Source: Candidatus Saccharimonadota bacterium (GTDB lineage: Bacteria > Patescibacteriota > Saccharimonadia > UBA4664). From it: 7,944 nucleotides of DNA. Where the stretch lies: positions 1 through 7,944 of the forward strand of contig JARIHM010000137.1 of the NCBI GenBank assembly GCA_029288275.1. Reading direction: 5' to 3'. Under the pieces are notes generated by a model. That model was not told the origin of the DNA. It ran no database searches and was given only the letters and a program-made list of their open reading frames with translations. This document shows, one piece after another, positions 1 to 7,077 of the stretch; the stretch's first letter is position 1; the number at the start of each line of letters is the position of its first letter. A program made the translations under genes and the position numbers.

Positions 1-2516
1 GCATCGATCCGGCCGCGCAGGCGCAACTTGGCCTCCGGAACCTCGAGCACGATCTTCAGCTCGCTCGCCAGCACTTGCCGCTGAAGCATGTCTTCCCGGC
101 GCACAAACCGGCGGATAGTATCACGCGCCTGCTGGAGGGCCGCTTCAGCCAAACTCCGCGAATCATAACCCCGGTCCGTCCATTGCTCCTGCAGGCGATC
201 CTCTAACTCCCCCACGGATATAGCTTCTCCGCGCAACCGAGCTTCATAATAGGCCTGTACTAAAGCGTGGATGGTCGTACCAAAGCCTAACTGCGGACCA
301 AACGGCTGGCTTACTCCTAGCACATACTGCAAATAGAACTCATGCGGGCAGCGACGATACGCATCAAGCGCGCCAACAGCCAACTCAATCCAACCATTTG
401 CGCCTTCAAAGGGTAAACGAGTGGCTGGAAGCTCCGCCTTGAGTGGATAAAACCGTTGTAATTTTTGCATCGATTTATCGATGCTTAAACTGTCCCGCTG
501 ATACTCAGGCAGTTTGGGCGGCTGGCCAAGCAGCTCTTCTATTAAAGGTGATACGGCCTGGCGTTGGCCCCCGGCCGTCTCTGTAGCTGCGGATACTACC
601 AGCTGCTGTTTGGCCCTGGTAGCCGCCACATACATCAGCCGACGTTGTTCATGCTCTGGCGGCAGCTCGCGCGCCGGCATCAGCTCAGCCGGTGGCTGCA
701 GACCACTGCCGCTGCGTTCGGACCAAGCCCGTGAGGTGCAGCTCACCACATACACACTAGCAAACTCCAAGCCCTTCGACGCATGCACCGTTAAGAGCTG
801 CACACCATCGGCATCGCCCAAAGCCTCCGCCGTCTCTAGCACCGGCGGCTTCGGAAAGGCTGCTAGATATCCGGCCAGACTGGCATCGAGCGCTACGGTC
901 TCAAAATCCTGCATCTGGCCCAATAGCAAATGCAGATCCTCAAATACACGAATGAGACGCGGGCTATCGGCAGCCCCAGCCAGTAAGCGGTCCGACAAGC
1001 CAGTCTCAAATACTAATTTATAAGCCAGCTGCCCCACCGAGTACTCGGCCGCCCAGCCCCGCCACTGTTCCAAGAGTACTACGAGCTCAGCGGCACCCTC
1101 ATGGCCCTCATCGGCCAGAGCCCGCAACGCTGCCTCAGGCGAGAGCAGCTCCGCCCGTGCTCGCTCCAGTACTGGCCGGTAGGCTGCGGCCGTCCAATTA
1201 ATAAACGGCCCCATCACCACGGGACCAATTGCCTCGTCACGCGCCCTATCACCCAACCATTCCAATAAATACCACAGCTGAATGAGCTCACGCTGCTCAA
1301 AAATATTCACTTCCGTTGACAACGCAAATGGTATGCTCCGGGCCCGCAAAGCTCTAGCATACGTCTTTAATACGGCGTTGGACCGAGCGAGAATCGCTAT
1401 CTCGGCGGCAGACTGGCCGGCTTCAAGTTCTGCCACCACCGCTTCAATCACCCCTGTCTGCTCGTCGAGCGGCGTGCGATAGGGCGCAAAAGCCACGGTT
1501 GCGGCTTCGGTTTGAGCCTTTAACTGCTTATTCAAGCCTAGGCTCGCCTCTAGCCGATCAGGATTGTTATGCTGAATTAGTCGATAGGCTGCATCCAGAA
1601 TGGGCTGTCCAGAGCGATAATTTTGCACCAAAGCGGTCGGCTGCTCCACCTTAAAGTGATTAACGAAATCCAAGATATTTTGGATGTCCGCCCCGCGAAA
1701 ACCATAAATCGCCTGATCGTCATCGCCCACCGCAAAAATGTTGCCGCCGGGTTTAATGAAAGTACGTAAAAGCTCATCCTGCACCGGACTCGTATCCTGG
1801 TATTCATCTACCAGTACGTACTGATACTCAGCGCTGAGGCGTTCAGCCAAATTGGGTCGCCGGCGCAATAATTCCAGCGGCACCGCTAACTGATCGTTGT
1901 AATCATATGTGCCAGTGTCCTTTTTTATGGCTTCATAAAGATCATATACCGCTGCCAGGTCTTGTTGTTCCAAGATATCATCTGCTGTCCATTCGCCCGT
2001 CTTAGCCGTCAAGCCATCTACAAATTCGCGGTAGCGCACCGCGGTAATACCCTGATTCTGAAGCTTCTCAATATATGCCACTAAGCTGCCCAAAAACTCA
2101 TACACATCGGCCGGAGGACCATAATACTGAAGCTTTAAGTGATCATAACGTTGCTGTAACAACAACGTTTTCTGCGTAGTGTTGAGTAAGCCACCACGCG
2201 TAGAACGGCCAATATGGCTCCCAAAGCGGCCGAGTAAATCAGCACCAAAGGCGTTAAAAGTTAATACCGGCACTGCAAAAGCTTGCCAGCCAATCAACTC
2301 GTACAGACGGTCAGCCATCTCGCGAGCTGCCTTCTCGGTAAAGGTCAGAGCCAGAATCTGGCTTGGTTTGGCCCTACCCTCCTGCACCAGCCGGGCAATG
2401 CGGCGCGTAATCACCTGGGTCTTACCGGTACCAGCGCCCGCCACTACCAAGAGTGGCCCCTCGCCGTGCTCTACGGCGGCCCGCTGCTCCGGATTGAGTC
2501 CCTCAAGAATATCCAT
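1..2516 (-). CDS. UvrD/PcrA-type superfamily 1 DNA helicase fused to a RecB-like PD-(D/E)XK nuclease domain (3' end cut by window)
   Basis: An open frame of 838 codons runs from ATG at 2516 to the window edge without a stop. All helicase motifs are visible: Walker A GAGTGKT (residues 27-33), motif Ia LTFTEKAAREM (57-67), Walker B DEYQD (237-241), motif III GDDDQ (264-268), NYRS (299-302), LTVHASKGLEF (575-585) and YVAATRAK with the arginine finger R634. After them comes a nuclease-like stretch: YRRCPHEFYLQY with Cys723, then GTTIHA with His750, then LRGRID ending in Asp838, the expected first metal ligand. The E-x-K and any further iron-sulphur cysteines would lie beyond the edge. Plain UvrD/PcrA proteins are about 650-750 residues and lack this part; the order motor-then-nuclease resembles AdnA/AdnB and RecB. 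Likely role: ATP-driven unwinding and trimming of DNA ends in recombination repair. An in-frame TAG four codons upstream fixes the ATG. No Shine-Dalgarno is visible. The helicase call is firm; the nuclease domain is likely but incomplete. Confidence 0.93.
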   Translation of the reverse strand, partial: MDILEGLNPEQRAAVEHGEGPLLVVAGAGTGKTQVITRRIARLVQEGRAKPSQILALTFTEKAAREMADRLYELIGWQAFAVPVLTFNAFGADLLGRFGSHIGRSTRGGLLNTTQKTLLLQQRYDHLKLQYYGPPADVYEFLGSLVAYIEKLQNQGITAVRYREFVDGLTAKTGEWTADDILEQQDLAAVYDLYEAIKKDTGTYDYNDQLAVPLELLRRRPNLAERLSAEYQYVLVDEYQDTSPVQDELLRTFIKPGGNIFAVGDDDQAIYGFRGADIQNILDFVNHFKVEQPTALVQNYRSGQPILDAAYRLIQHNNPDRLEASLGLNKQLKAQTEAATVAFAPYRTPLDEQTGVIEAVVAELEAGQSAAEIAILARSNAVLKTYARALRARSIPFALSTEVNIFEQRELIQLWYLLEWLGDRARDEAIGPVVMGPFINWTAAAYRPVLERARAELLSPEAALRALADEGHEGAAELVVLLEQWRGWAAEYSVGQLAYKLVFETGLSDRLLAGAADSPRLIRVFEDLHLLLGQMQDFETVALDASLAGYLAAFPKPPVLETAEALGDADGVQLLTVHASKGLEFASVYVVSCTSRAWSERSGSGLQPPAELMPARELPPEHEQRRLMYVAATRAKQQLVVSAATETAGGQRQAVSPLIEELLGQPPKLPEYQRDSLSIDKSMQKLQRFYPLKAELPATRLPFEGANGWIELAVGALDAYRRCPHEFYLQYVLGVSQPFGPQLGFGTTIHALVQAYYEARLRGEAISVGELEDRLQEQWTDRGYDSRSLAEAALQQARDTIRRFVRREDMLQRQVLASELKIVLEVPEAKLRLRGRID

Positions 2517-2527
2517 GCAGATATTCT
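2506..2527. repeat. Perfect inverted repeat around the helicase start codon (possible operator or start-codon hairpin)
   Basis: The arms AGAATATC (2506-2513) and GATATTCT (2520-2527) are perfect 8-bp complements around the 6-bp spacer CATGCA. The spacer contains the helicase start codon on the minus strand, and the right arm overlaps the proposed -10 box. As DNA it could bind a dimeric repressor. As RNA, if transcription began further upstream, it would put AUG in a six-base hairpin loop. No regulator is identified. Confidence 0.55.
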
Positions 2528-2528
2528 A
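2523..2528 (-). promoter_or_regulatory. -10 box TAGAAT for the helicase gene
   Basis: TAGAAT matches the sigma-70 -10 consensus at 5 of 6 bases and ends six bases before the ATG. Transcription would therefore start on or next to the start codon, giving a leaderless mRNA. No convincing -35 box lies at the usual distance. Confidence 0.45.
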
Positions 2529-2568
2529 CAGGATTCACCACCTATTTTGCTTGTCTGGTGACCATAAG

Positions 2569-2577
2569 TGCTATACT
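2569..2577 (+). promoter_or_regulatory. Extended -10 promoter TGCTATACT for the pseudophosphatase gene
   Basis: TG-C-TATACT is a full extended -10 element with 5 of 6 matches in the hexamer. The -35 candidates upstream (TTGTCT at 15 bp, TTGCTT at 19 bp) are poorly spaced, as is tolerated for extended -10 promoters. The expected start near 2584 gives a leader of about 15 nt. Confidence 0.55.
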
Positions 2578-2584
2578 AGTGTTT

Positions 2585-2591
2585 AAGAAGG
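2585..2591 (+). promoter_or_regulatory. Ribosome binding site for the pseudophosphatase gene
   Basis: AAGAAGG is a good Shine-Dalgarno match with seven bases between it and the GTG at 2599. It selects this GTG over the out-of-frame GTG two bases earlier. Confidence 0.65.
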
Positions 2592-2598
2592 TAGCCGT

Positions 2599-4653
2599 GT
2601 GACAGAACTCATTGCACGCACAGCTCGGTTAGTTCCCTACGCCAAACGGCCGAAGCAGGTACCGAGTTTTGTGACTGCTTATAGTTACGAGCCTATGCCC
2701 GATGAACCCGGTGCGAATCTGGGTAGTTTGTTTGTGGTCCTAGAAGTGATTGTTTCCGGCCGATCCAGCGAGGAAGTAGCCGATCTCATTATTGAGACGA
2801 TTGGTGAGCATTACTACAACCAAGCCTCCGAGACGGCTGAGCCGCTAGCCCGTTTTGAGCGTGCGGTTAAGGCGGTCAACCATGAGTTGGCGGAGTACGT
2901 AAACCAGGGCAATGCTGCCTGGGTGGGTAAACTAAGCGCCGTGGCGGCCATCCAGATTGGCGATGAGCTGCACGTTACTCAAACTGGCTCAGCTGAGGCG
3001 ATTCTGTACCGGGGTAAGGCCGCTGCCCGGATTGCCAGCAGCACCAATACGGGCCGGCCGGCCACGCCTGGTAAGACCTTTGGCTCGATCGCCAGCGGGC
3101 AGCTTGAGACCGGTGATCGTATTTTGCTGACCACGCCGGCCCTCGTGCATCAGCTGTCGCTCAAGAAACTACAGGCCATTGTGGGCGAAACCAGTCCCAA
3201 TAGTGCGATTGCCGAGATCACCGAGCTTCTGCGCGGCGGTTCTACCGATCGTATCGCCAGCCTCATTATTGAGATGACCACGCCAGAGCTGGCAGCCCTG
3301 CACGTACGCTCCGAGCAGCCGGATGAGATTCAGCTAGGCATGCCCGAAACACCGCTAGAGGCTGCCAAGCTGGCCGCCGCGCCGATTGCCCAGGTTACCG
3401 TAACCTCAGGCCGACGCGTGGGTGGCGTAGCTAAAGACGCCTGGAGCGGTGCCAAGCCGCACCTCCAACGCGCCGGCCTCAACCTGGCAAGCCTGATTCG
3501 CCGCGCGCTCACCGGCCCGAACGGCCGGATCTACCTTATTTCGGCCGCCGCAGCCCTCGTGGTAATCACGAGTGGCCTCTGGTGGTGGTCACACAGCAAC
3601 GCCCAGGCCAAGCAGCTCCTGGCTCGGTATAACCAAGGCTATGCCGCCTACCAAACGGCTGACCAAACCGCTGTGGCCGGTGATGCCGCAAGCGCCCGTA
3701 CCGAACTAACCAAACTCCAAACTGAGCTCACCAATTTAGCCAAGGCTCCGGGCCACAGCGGCCTGGATGCCAACCTCAAGCATGCCAGTCTCCCCAGCGG
3801 TGAGCCGACGAGCATTGCAGGTCTCACCAAGCTTGTCTCCGATCGTCTCGATCAGCTCGAGTCACTTAATCATGTAAATGCTACAACATTAGTCAATTTC
3901 TCAGCCTATAAAAAGGCTAATCCAAGCCATTTTGAACTCTATGCCGGCAAGGCCTACCTCTTTGATGATAACAATGACTCCGCTATTTATGTTGTAAATA
4001 GCGCAACGAATTCCATCAAAAAATCCACCGCTGATACCTCAAAGCTTGGCAAAGTAGTAGCTACCGCCTTGTCCGGTGCTAATGACGGCATCTACATTCT
4101 TACAAATAAGCCTGATGTCTGGTTCTATGCTTTTGGCACCGATACTCTAACCGAAGAGGCCACCAATATTGGCAGCTGGTCTAGCGCCAAAGCCATCGCC
4201 TCCTATGCCACCAACCTTTACCTGCTGGGTGACAATGTGGTCTATAAACATGTCCGTACTTACACTGGTTACTCGCCCAAAAGTGATTACCTTTCAGCGC
4301 CTAGTGCTGCCGGCGTAGCCAGCGCTAGCGCATTGGCTATCGACGGCTCAGTCTGGGTGTTGTCGCCCAGCGGCCTGCACGAATACATCTCCGGCAGCCT
4401 TAGCCAGAGTGCTCAGATTCCAAGCGCTATTGTAGGCGCCACAAACCTCCGCTCCGTTGATGGTGGTAACTTCGTAATCGCTTCGGGCGATAGCAGTCAG
4501 CGCATTGCCATCTGGAATAATGCGAATAAGCTCGTGTTCGACCGGCAGTTTGCCATCACTGGTGCCAAGACGGTCTATGACGCTACGTATGACGCCAAAA
4601 CCAACACTGTCTATGCCCTGCTGGACGGCCGGTTGGCTACCTTTACGCCGTAA
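2599..4653 (+). CDS. Membrane protein: degenerate PP2C-type phosphatase domain, one TM helix, extracellular beta-propeller
   Basis: 684 residues, GTG start behind AAGAAGG. Residues about 20-230 follow the PP2C (PPM) order: strand LFVVLEV, helix 56-74, helix 84-101, strands around 112-143, the GDRILLTT strand (172-179) and a final GSTDRIASLIIEM strand. The metal-binding signatures are altered. The DG of VVADG is E49-V50, GDS is G130-S131-A132, DGL is P180-A181-L182, and the late DN is D217-R218. It is therefore probably a pseudophosphatase that binds rather than cleaves phosphoproteins. Residues 311-330 form a single membrane helix ending in WWW, preceded by R301, R302 and R310, so the N-terminus should be cytoplasmic. 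Residues 335-383 are Ala/Gln/Leu-rich and helical, a likely stalk. From about 444 to the end, some six repeats of 40-50 residues (for example GIYIL, NLYLLGD, GSVWVLS, NTVYALLDGRLATF) indicate a propeller. Inferred role: transmembrane sensor or scaffold; ligand unknown. No signal peptide is seen. Confidence 0.85.
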   Translation: MTELIARTARLVPYAKRPKQVPSFVTAYSYEPMPDEPGANLGSLFVVLEVIVSGRSSEEVADLIIETIGEHYYNQASETAEPLARFERAVKAVNHELAEYVNQGNAAWVGKLSAVAAIQIGDELHVTQTGSAEAILYRGKAAARIASSTNTGRPATPGKTFGSIASGQLETGDRILLTTPALVHQLSLKKLQAIVGETSPNSAIAEITELLRGGSTDRIASLIIEMTTPELAALHVRSEQPDEIQLGMPETPLEAAKLAAAPIAQVTVTSGRRVGGVAKDAWSGAKPHLQRAGLNLASLIRRALTGPNGRIYLISAAAALVVITSGLWWWSHSNAQAKQLLARYNQGYAAYQTADQTAVAGDAASARTELTKLQTELTNLAKAPGHSGLDANLKHASLPSGEPTSIAGLTKLVSDRLDQLESLNHVNATTLVNFSAYKKANPSHFELYAGKAYLFDDNNDSAIYVVNSATNSIKKSTADTSKLGKVVATALSGANDGIYILTNKPDVWFYAFGTDTLTEEATNIGSWSSAKAIASYATNLYLLGDNVVYKHVRTYTGYSPKSDYLSAPSAAGVASASALAIDGSVWVLSPSGLHEYISGSLSQSAQIPSAIVGATNLRSVDGGNFVIASGDSSQRIAIWNNANKLVFDRQFAITGAKTVYDATYDAKTNTVYALLDGRLATFTP

Positions 4654-5359
4654 GCGGTCTAAGACATTCGAATAGCTTAATCTGTAACCGGTGCCACAGC
4701 TCCGGCTGCTCATGTAGGAACGGTAGTAATAAGTGCGGTGCTTCCGGAATCACCCAGAGTTCACGCTGAATAGCCCAACTAGCTGCAGTGTAGATTTCAT
4801 CGACCACCCGGCGCGGCACCACCCGATCCTGACCGCCGTACACAATGAGTAAATGACCAGTAAATTCGCGCAAAGCATCAAGCACTGCCGCTTGATGCCA
4901 GCTGTTTGGCTGTCGAATAGTAGAAGTAAATCGTTCATCAAAGGGTATATCGAAGGCTCGGTGCGTATAAACCCCTGGATAAAACAGTACCAGGCTTGCC
5001 ACAGAATGCCGCGCCAATAGCTCCAACGCGATATGGCCACCCATGCTAAAGCCGATGAGCCCTATGGGTCGATCACTGGCAAGGAGAGGCCAAACTGCTT
5101 CAGCCTCATCAACACGCTTGTGCAGACTTGATCGCCTCAGCTGGCCCGTACTTTGACCATGACCAGAGAAATCAAACCCTACCGCACCAAGCTTGGTAGC
5201 CCGCGTTACCGCCTCGGCCACCGGCAAGGCTCGCTCTTTAGAGGCCTGACCCCCGCCGTGCAAAAAGAGCAACTGGAGCGGGTCATCTGGCTGCTGGCGC
5301 CAAGTCTCAGCTGCAAGGTACTCCGGACCGGCGACAACCTGCTGAACGCTGCGCAGCAC
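4643..5359 (-). CDS. Alpha/beta hydrolase (serine hydrolase, substrate unknown)
   Basis: 238 residues with a complete alpha/beta-hydrolase layout. HGGG (34-37) follows the LLFLH strand and is the oxyanion region. GFDFSGHGQS (61-70) is the typical second strand-turn. The nucleophile elbow GFSMGG gives Ser105, YGGQDRVVP gives the acid Asp178, and PEAPHLLL gives His209. The triad is intact, so the enzyme should be active. The closest broad type is the S33/dienelactone-hydrolase-like group of cytoplasmic esterases and peptidases; the substrate cannot be read from sequence. There is no signal peptide or membrane helix. The GTG start is three bases after the argS stop (TAG-ATA-GTG), with no clear Shine-Dalgarno, so translation is probably coupled to argS. 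Its last 11 bp overlap, tail to tail, with the pseudophosphatase gene on the other strand. Confidence 0.88.
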   Translation of the reverse strand: MLRSVQQVVAGPEYLAAETWRQQPDDPLQLLFLHGGGQASKERALPVAEAVTRATKLGAVGFDFSGHGQSTGQLRRSSLHKRVDEAEAVWPLLASDRPIGLIGFSMGGHIALELLARHSVASLVLFYPGVYTHRAFDIPFDERFTSTIRQPNSWHQAAVLDALREFTGHLLIVYGGQDRVVPRRVVDEIYTAASWAIQRELWVIPEAPHLLLPFLHEQPELWHRLQIKLFECLRPLTA

Positions 5360-5362
5360 TAT

Positions 5363-6964
5363 CTACTCGTGATCCATACGTTGTTGCGGCTCAATCCCAA
5401 GCAGTGACCAATACACGTCCATAAAGATGATAAAGCGCTGCACCGTGTACAGCCGGGCGGCAGCCTCCGCTGGTGGCAAGTCAATGATGCGCTGGGCATC
5501 ATAGAATTCGGTCCACAGTTTGGCCAGCTCCAGCCCATAGAACGTTAGCCGGTGGATGCCGTAATCTGCCGCCATGTCCTCGATCATCTCCGGCAGCCGC
5601 GTCATGGCCCGTACCAGCGCTCGCTCAGTATCAGTGAGTTCGCCCGGCTGTTTCGCCGCGGTTAGTCCCCGCTCGGCGGCCTTAGCCACAATACTGTGAG
5701 CCCGGGCATAGGCGTACATCACGTAGTAATATGGATTCTTAGCCGACTGTTCGGCTGCCAGGTCTAGATCAAAATCCATGTGCGAATCGGCCGAGCGCAT
5801 AAGCGTGAGGAACCGTGCCACGGGCAAGCCCACCTGCTTAATTAAATCGACCACTGTAATGAACTGCCCCAGGCGCTTACTCACCTTCACTTCCCGGCCG
5901 TCCCGCATCACCCGCAGCCACTGGTAATCAGCCATGGTAAATTGCTTATCAGGAAATAGCGCGTGCACTGCGGCATACACACTGGGAAATTGTGCGACAT
6001 GGTCCGGTCCCAGGACCTTAATGGCCCAATCAAAGCCCCGGCGGCCAAATACGTCCACATGATAGGCGATATCCGGCGCCATGTAGGTTGGGTCACCGTT
6101 ACTCTTAATGATGACGCGCTCGCCGCGCTCATCACCTAGCTCCCCCGTCTTGAGCCAGGTGGCGCCGTCGCGCTCAAACACGAGCCCTTTTTCATCGAGG
6201 CGTTTCAGAGTCTCGGCAAACCGGCCGTCAGTAATGAGATCCTTTTCGTTAAACCAGACATCAAACTCGATGCCCATAGCTTTAACCGCCGGCTCGATAT
6301 AACGCTTGAGGATAGCACCAGCCAACAGCTGCTTGAGGCTGTCATCATCTTGGGTAGCCAGCTCGTGTTTAAACTCAGCTGCCAGCTCCTTAATGTAAGC
6401 GCCGCGGTATTGTCGATCCTCGGTTTCGGGCAGGAGGCCGGCCTCCATCTTGGCGCTTTCTAGTAGCTTACCCATTTGCGTGCCGGCGTTATTGAAGTAG
6501 TACTCACGAGTTACGTCGTAGCCCGCCCAATCCAGCACTCGGCTGAGCACATCGCCGATAAAACCACCGCGAGCGTTGCCGATGGTGGTCGGCCCGGTCG
6601 GATTGGCCGAAATAAACTCCACCTGAACCTTTCGGCCCTTACCCTGGTCGCTCCGAGCATAATCTGGCGTAACGGCCGCCAACTGGTCTTGCCAATAGCT
6701 TTGCGTCATCCACAGATTAATGAAGCCCGGGCCGGCCACCTCGGCTCGCTCAACCTCAGCTAGCGCCTCAAATCGCGGCACCAGTACGGTAGCAACCTCG
6801 CGCGGCGGCTTGCCCACCAGCTTAGCCAGGACTAGCGCCGCATTACAGGCAAAATCGCCAAACTTAGCATCAGCGGCTACAGCCAGTTCAAAGGCTGGCT
6901 GCTTGAGGCCGAATTCGGCGTTAATAGCCTGGACCAGGTGGTGTTTGAGCTCAGTTCGTTTCAT
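5363..6964 (-). CDS. argS: Arginyl-tRNA synthetase
   Basis: 533 residues, near the usual bacterial ArgRS length of 550-590. The enzyme joins arginine to tRNA-Arg using ATP in the cytoplasm. The N-terminal tRNA-binding (Add-1) part includes FGDFACNAAL and GPGFINLWM. The catalytic signature is ISANPTGPTTIGNARGGF: the HIGH element reads T127-I-G-N130, so both histidines of the usual HVGH are replaced. The REYYFNNAGTQM segment (153-164) and DPTYMAPDIAYH (291-302) are typical of the family. The KMSKR loop is K360-V-S-K-R364. The C-terminal helical anticodon-binding domain contains NPYYYVMYAYARAHSI and ends in LLGIEPQQRM. The altered HIGH motif may be a lineage feature; I recall variants of this kind in CPR bacteria but cannot confirm it here. 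ATG 6964 is eight bases after a TATAAT box, so the message is probably leaderless. It is the first gene of a two-gene operon with the hydrolase. Confidence 0.96.
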   Translation of the reverse strand: MKRTELKHHLVQAINAEFGLKQPAFELAVAADAKFGDFACNAALVLAKLVGKPPREVATVLVPRFEALAEVERAEVAGPGFINLWMTQSYWQDQLAAVTPDYARSDQGKGRKVQVEFISANPTGPTTIGNARGGFIGDVLSRVLDWAGYDVTREYYFNNAGTQMGKLLESAKMEAGLLPETEDRQYRGAYIKELAAEFKHELATQDDDSLKQLLAGAILKRYIEPAVKAMGIEFDVWFNEKDLITDGRFAETLKRLDEKGLVFERDGATWLKTGELGDERGERVIIKSNGDPTYMAPDIAYHVDVFGRRGFDWAIKVLGPDHVAQFPSVYAAVHALFPDKQFTMADYQWLRVMRDGREVKVSKRLGQFITVVDLIKQVGLPVARFLTLMRSADSHMDFDLDLAAEQSAKNPYYYVMYAYARAHSIVAKAAERGLTAAKQPGELTDTERALVRAMTRLPEMIEDMAADYGIHRLTFYGLELAKLWTEFYDAQRIIDLPPAEAAARLYTVQRFIIFMDVYWSLLGIEPQQRMDHE

Positions 6965-6972
6965 ACCGCCTG

Positions 6973-7002
6973 ATTATAGCGGGTTTGGCCGGACTTGGCC
7001 AA
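6973..7002 (-). promoter_or_regulatory. argS promoter (TTGGCC - 18 bp - TATAAT)
   Basis: A perfect TATAAT (6973-6978 on the minus strand) lies eight bases before the argS ATG. TTGGCC at 6997-7002 matches 4 of 6 bases of the -35 consensus with an 18-bp spacer. Transcription should begin within about two bases of the start codon. Confidence 0.6.
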
Positions 7003-7003
7003 A
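6984..7003. repeat. Inverted repeat TTTGGCC-N6-GGCCAAA in the argS divergent promoter region
   Basis: Perfect 7-bp arms (6984-6990 and 6997-7003) flank GGACTT. The repeat covers the argS -35 and spacer, and lies just upstream of the -35 of the divergent small gene. A shared operator is possible. There is no T-run, and its place between divergent genes argues against a terminator. Confidence 0.4.
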
Positions 7004-7008
7004 AATAC

Positions 7009-7036
7009 TTTACAAATGTTTTTCTCTTGTCATAAT
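7009..7036 (+). promoter_or_regulatory. Promoter of the small alanine-rich gene (TTTACA - 16 bp - TGTCATAAT)
   Basis: TTTACA (7009-7014) matches 5 of 6 bases of the -35. CATAAT (7031-7036) matches 5 of 6 bases of the -10 and has an extended TG at 7028-7029. The 16-bp spacer is close to optimal. This is the best full promoter in the window and predicts a leader of about 35 nt. Confidence 0.65.
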
Positions 7037-7065
7037 AGAATTCGCGTTTCAACATTTCCCCCGTG

Positions 7066-7073
7066 AAAGGAAG
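7066..7073 (+). promoter_or_regulatory. Ribosome binding site of the small alanine-rich gene
   Basis: AAAGGAAG is followed by TACC and then ATG 7078. The alternative in-frame GTG at 7063 lies upstream of this site and would make the site part of the coding region, so ATG 7078 is preferred. Confidence 0.65.
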
Positions 7074-7077
7074 TACC

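Noticed and set aside
514..2586. Open frames on the plus strand at 514-1023, 1282-1482, 2179-2586 and 2283-2561
   Set aside because: They lie opposite the helicase gene, whose motifs are complete and in frame. Their translations are Ser/Arg/Pro-rich and lack domains.
3330..4713. Minus-strand frames at 3330-3512, 3648-3830 and 4348-4713
   Set aside because: They are antisense to the pseudophosphatase gene and have no recognisable content. GC-rich codon structure favours such shadows.
7063..7077. GTG 7063 as the start of the small alanine-rich protein
   Set aside because: The Shine-Dalgarno AAAGGAAG lies downstream of it and is correctly spaced for ATG 7078.
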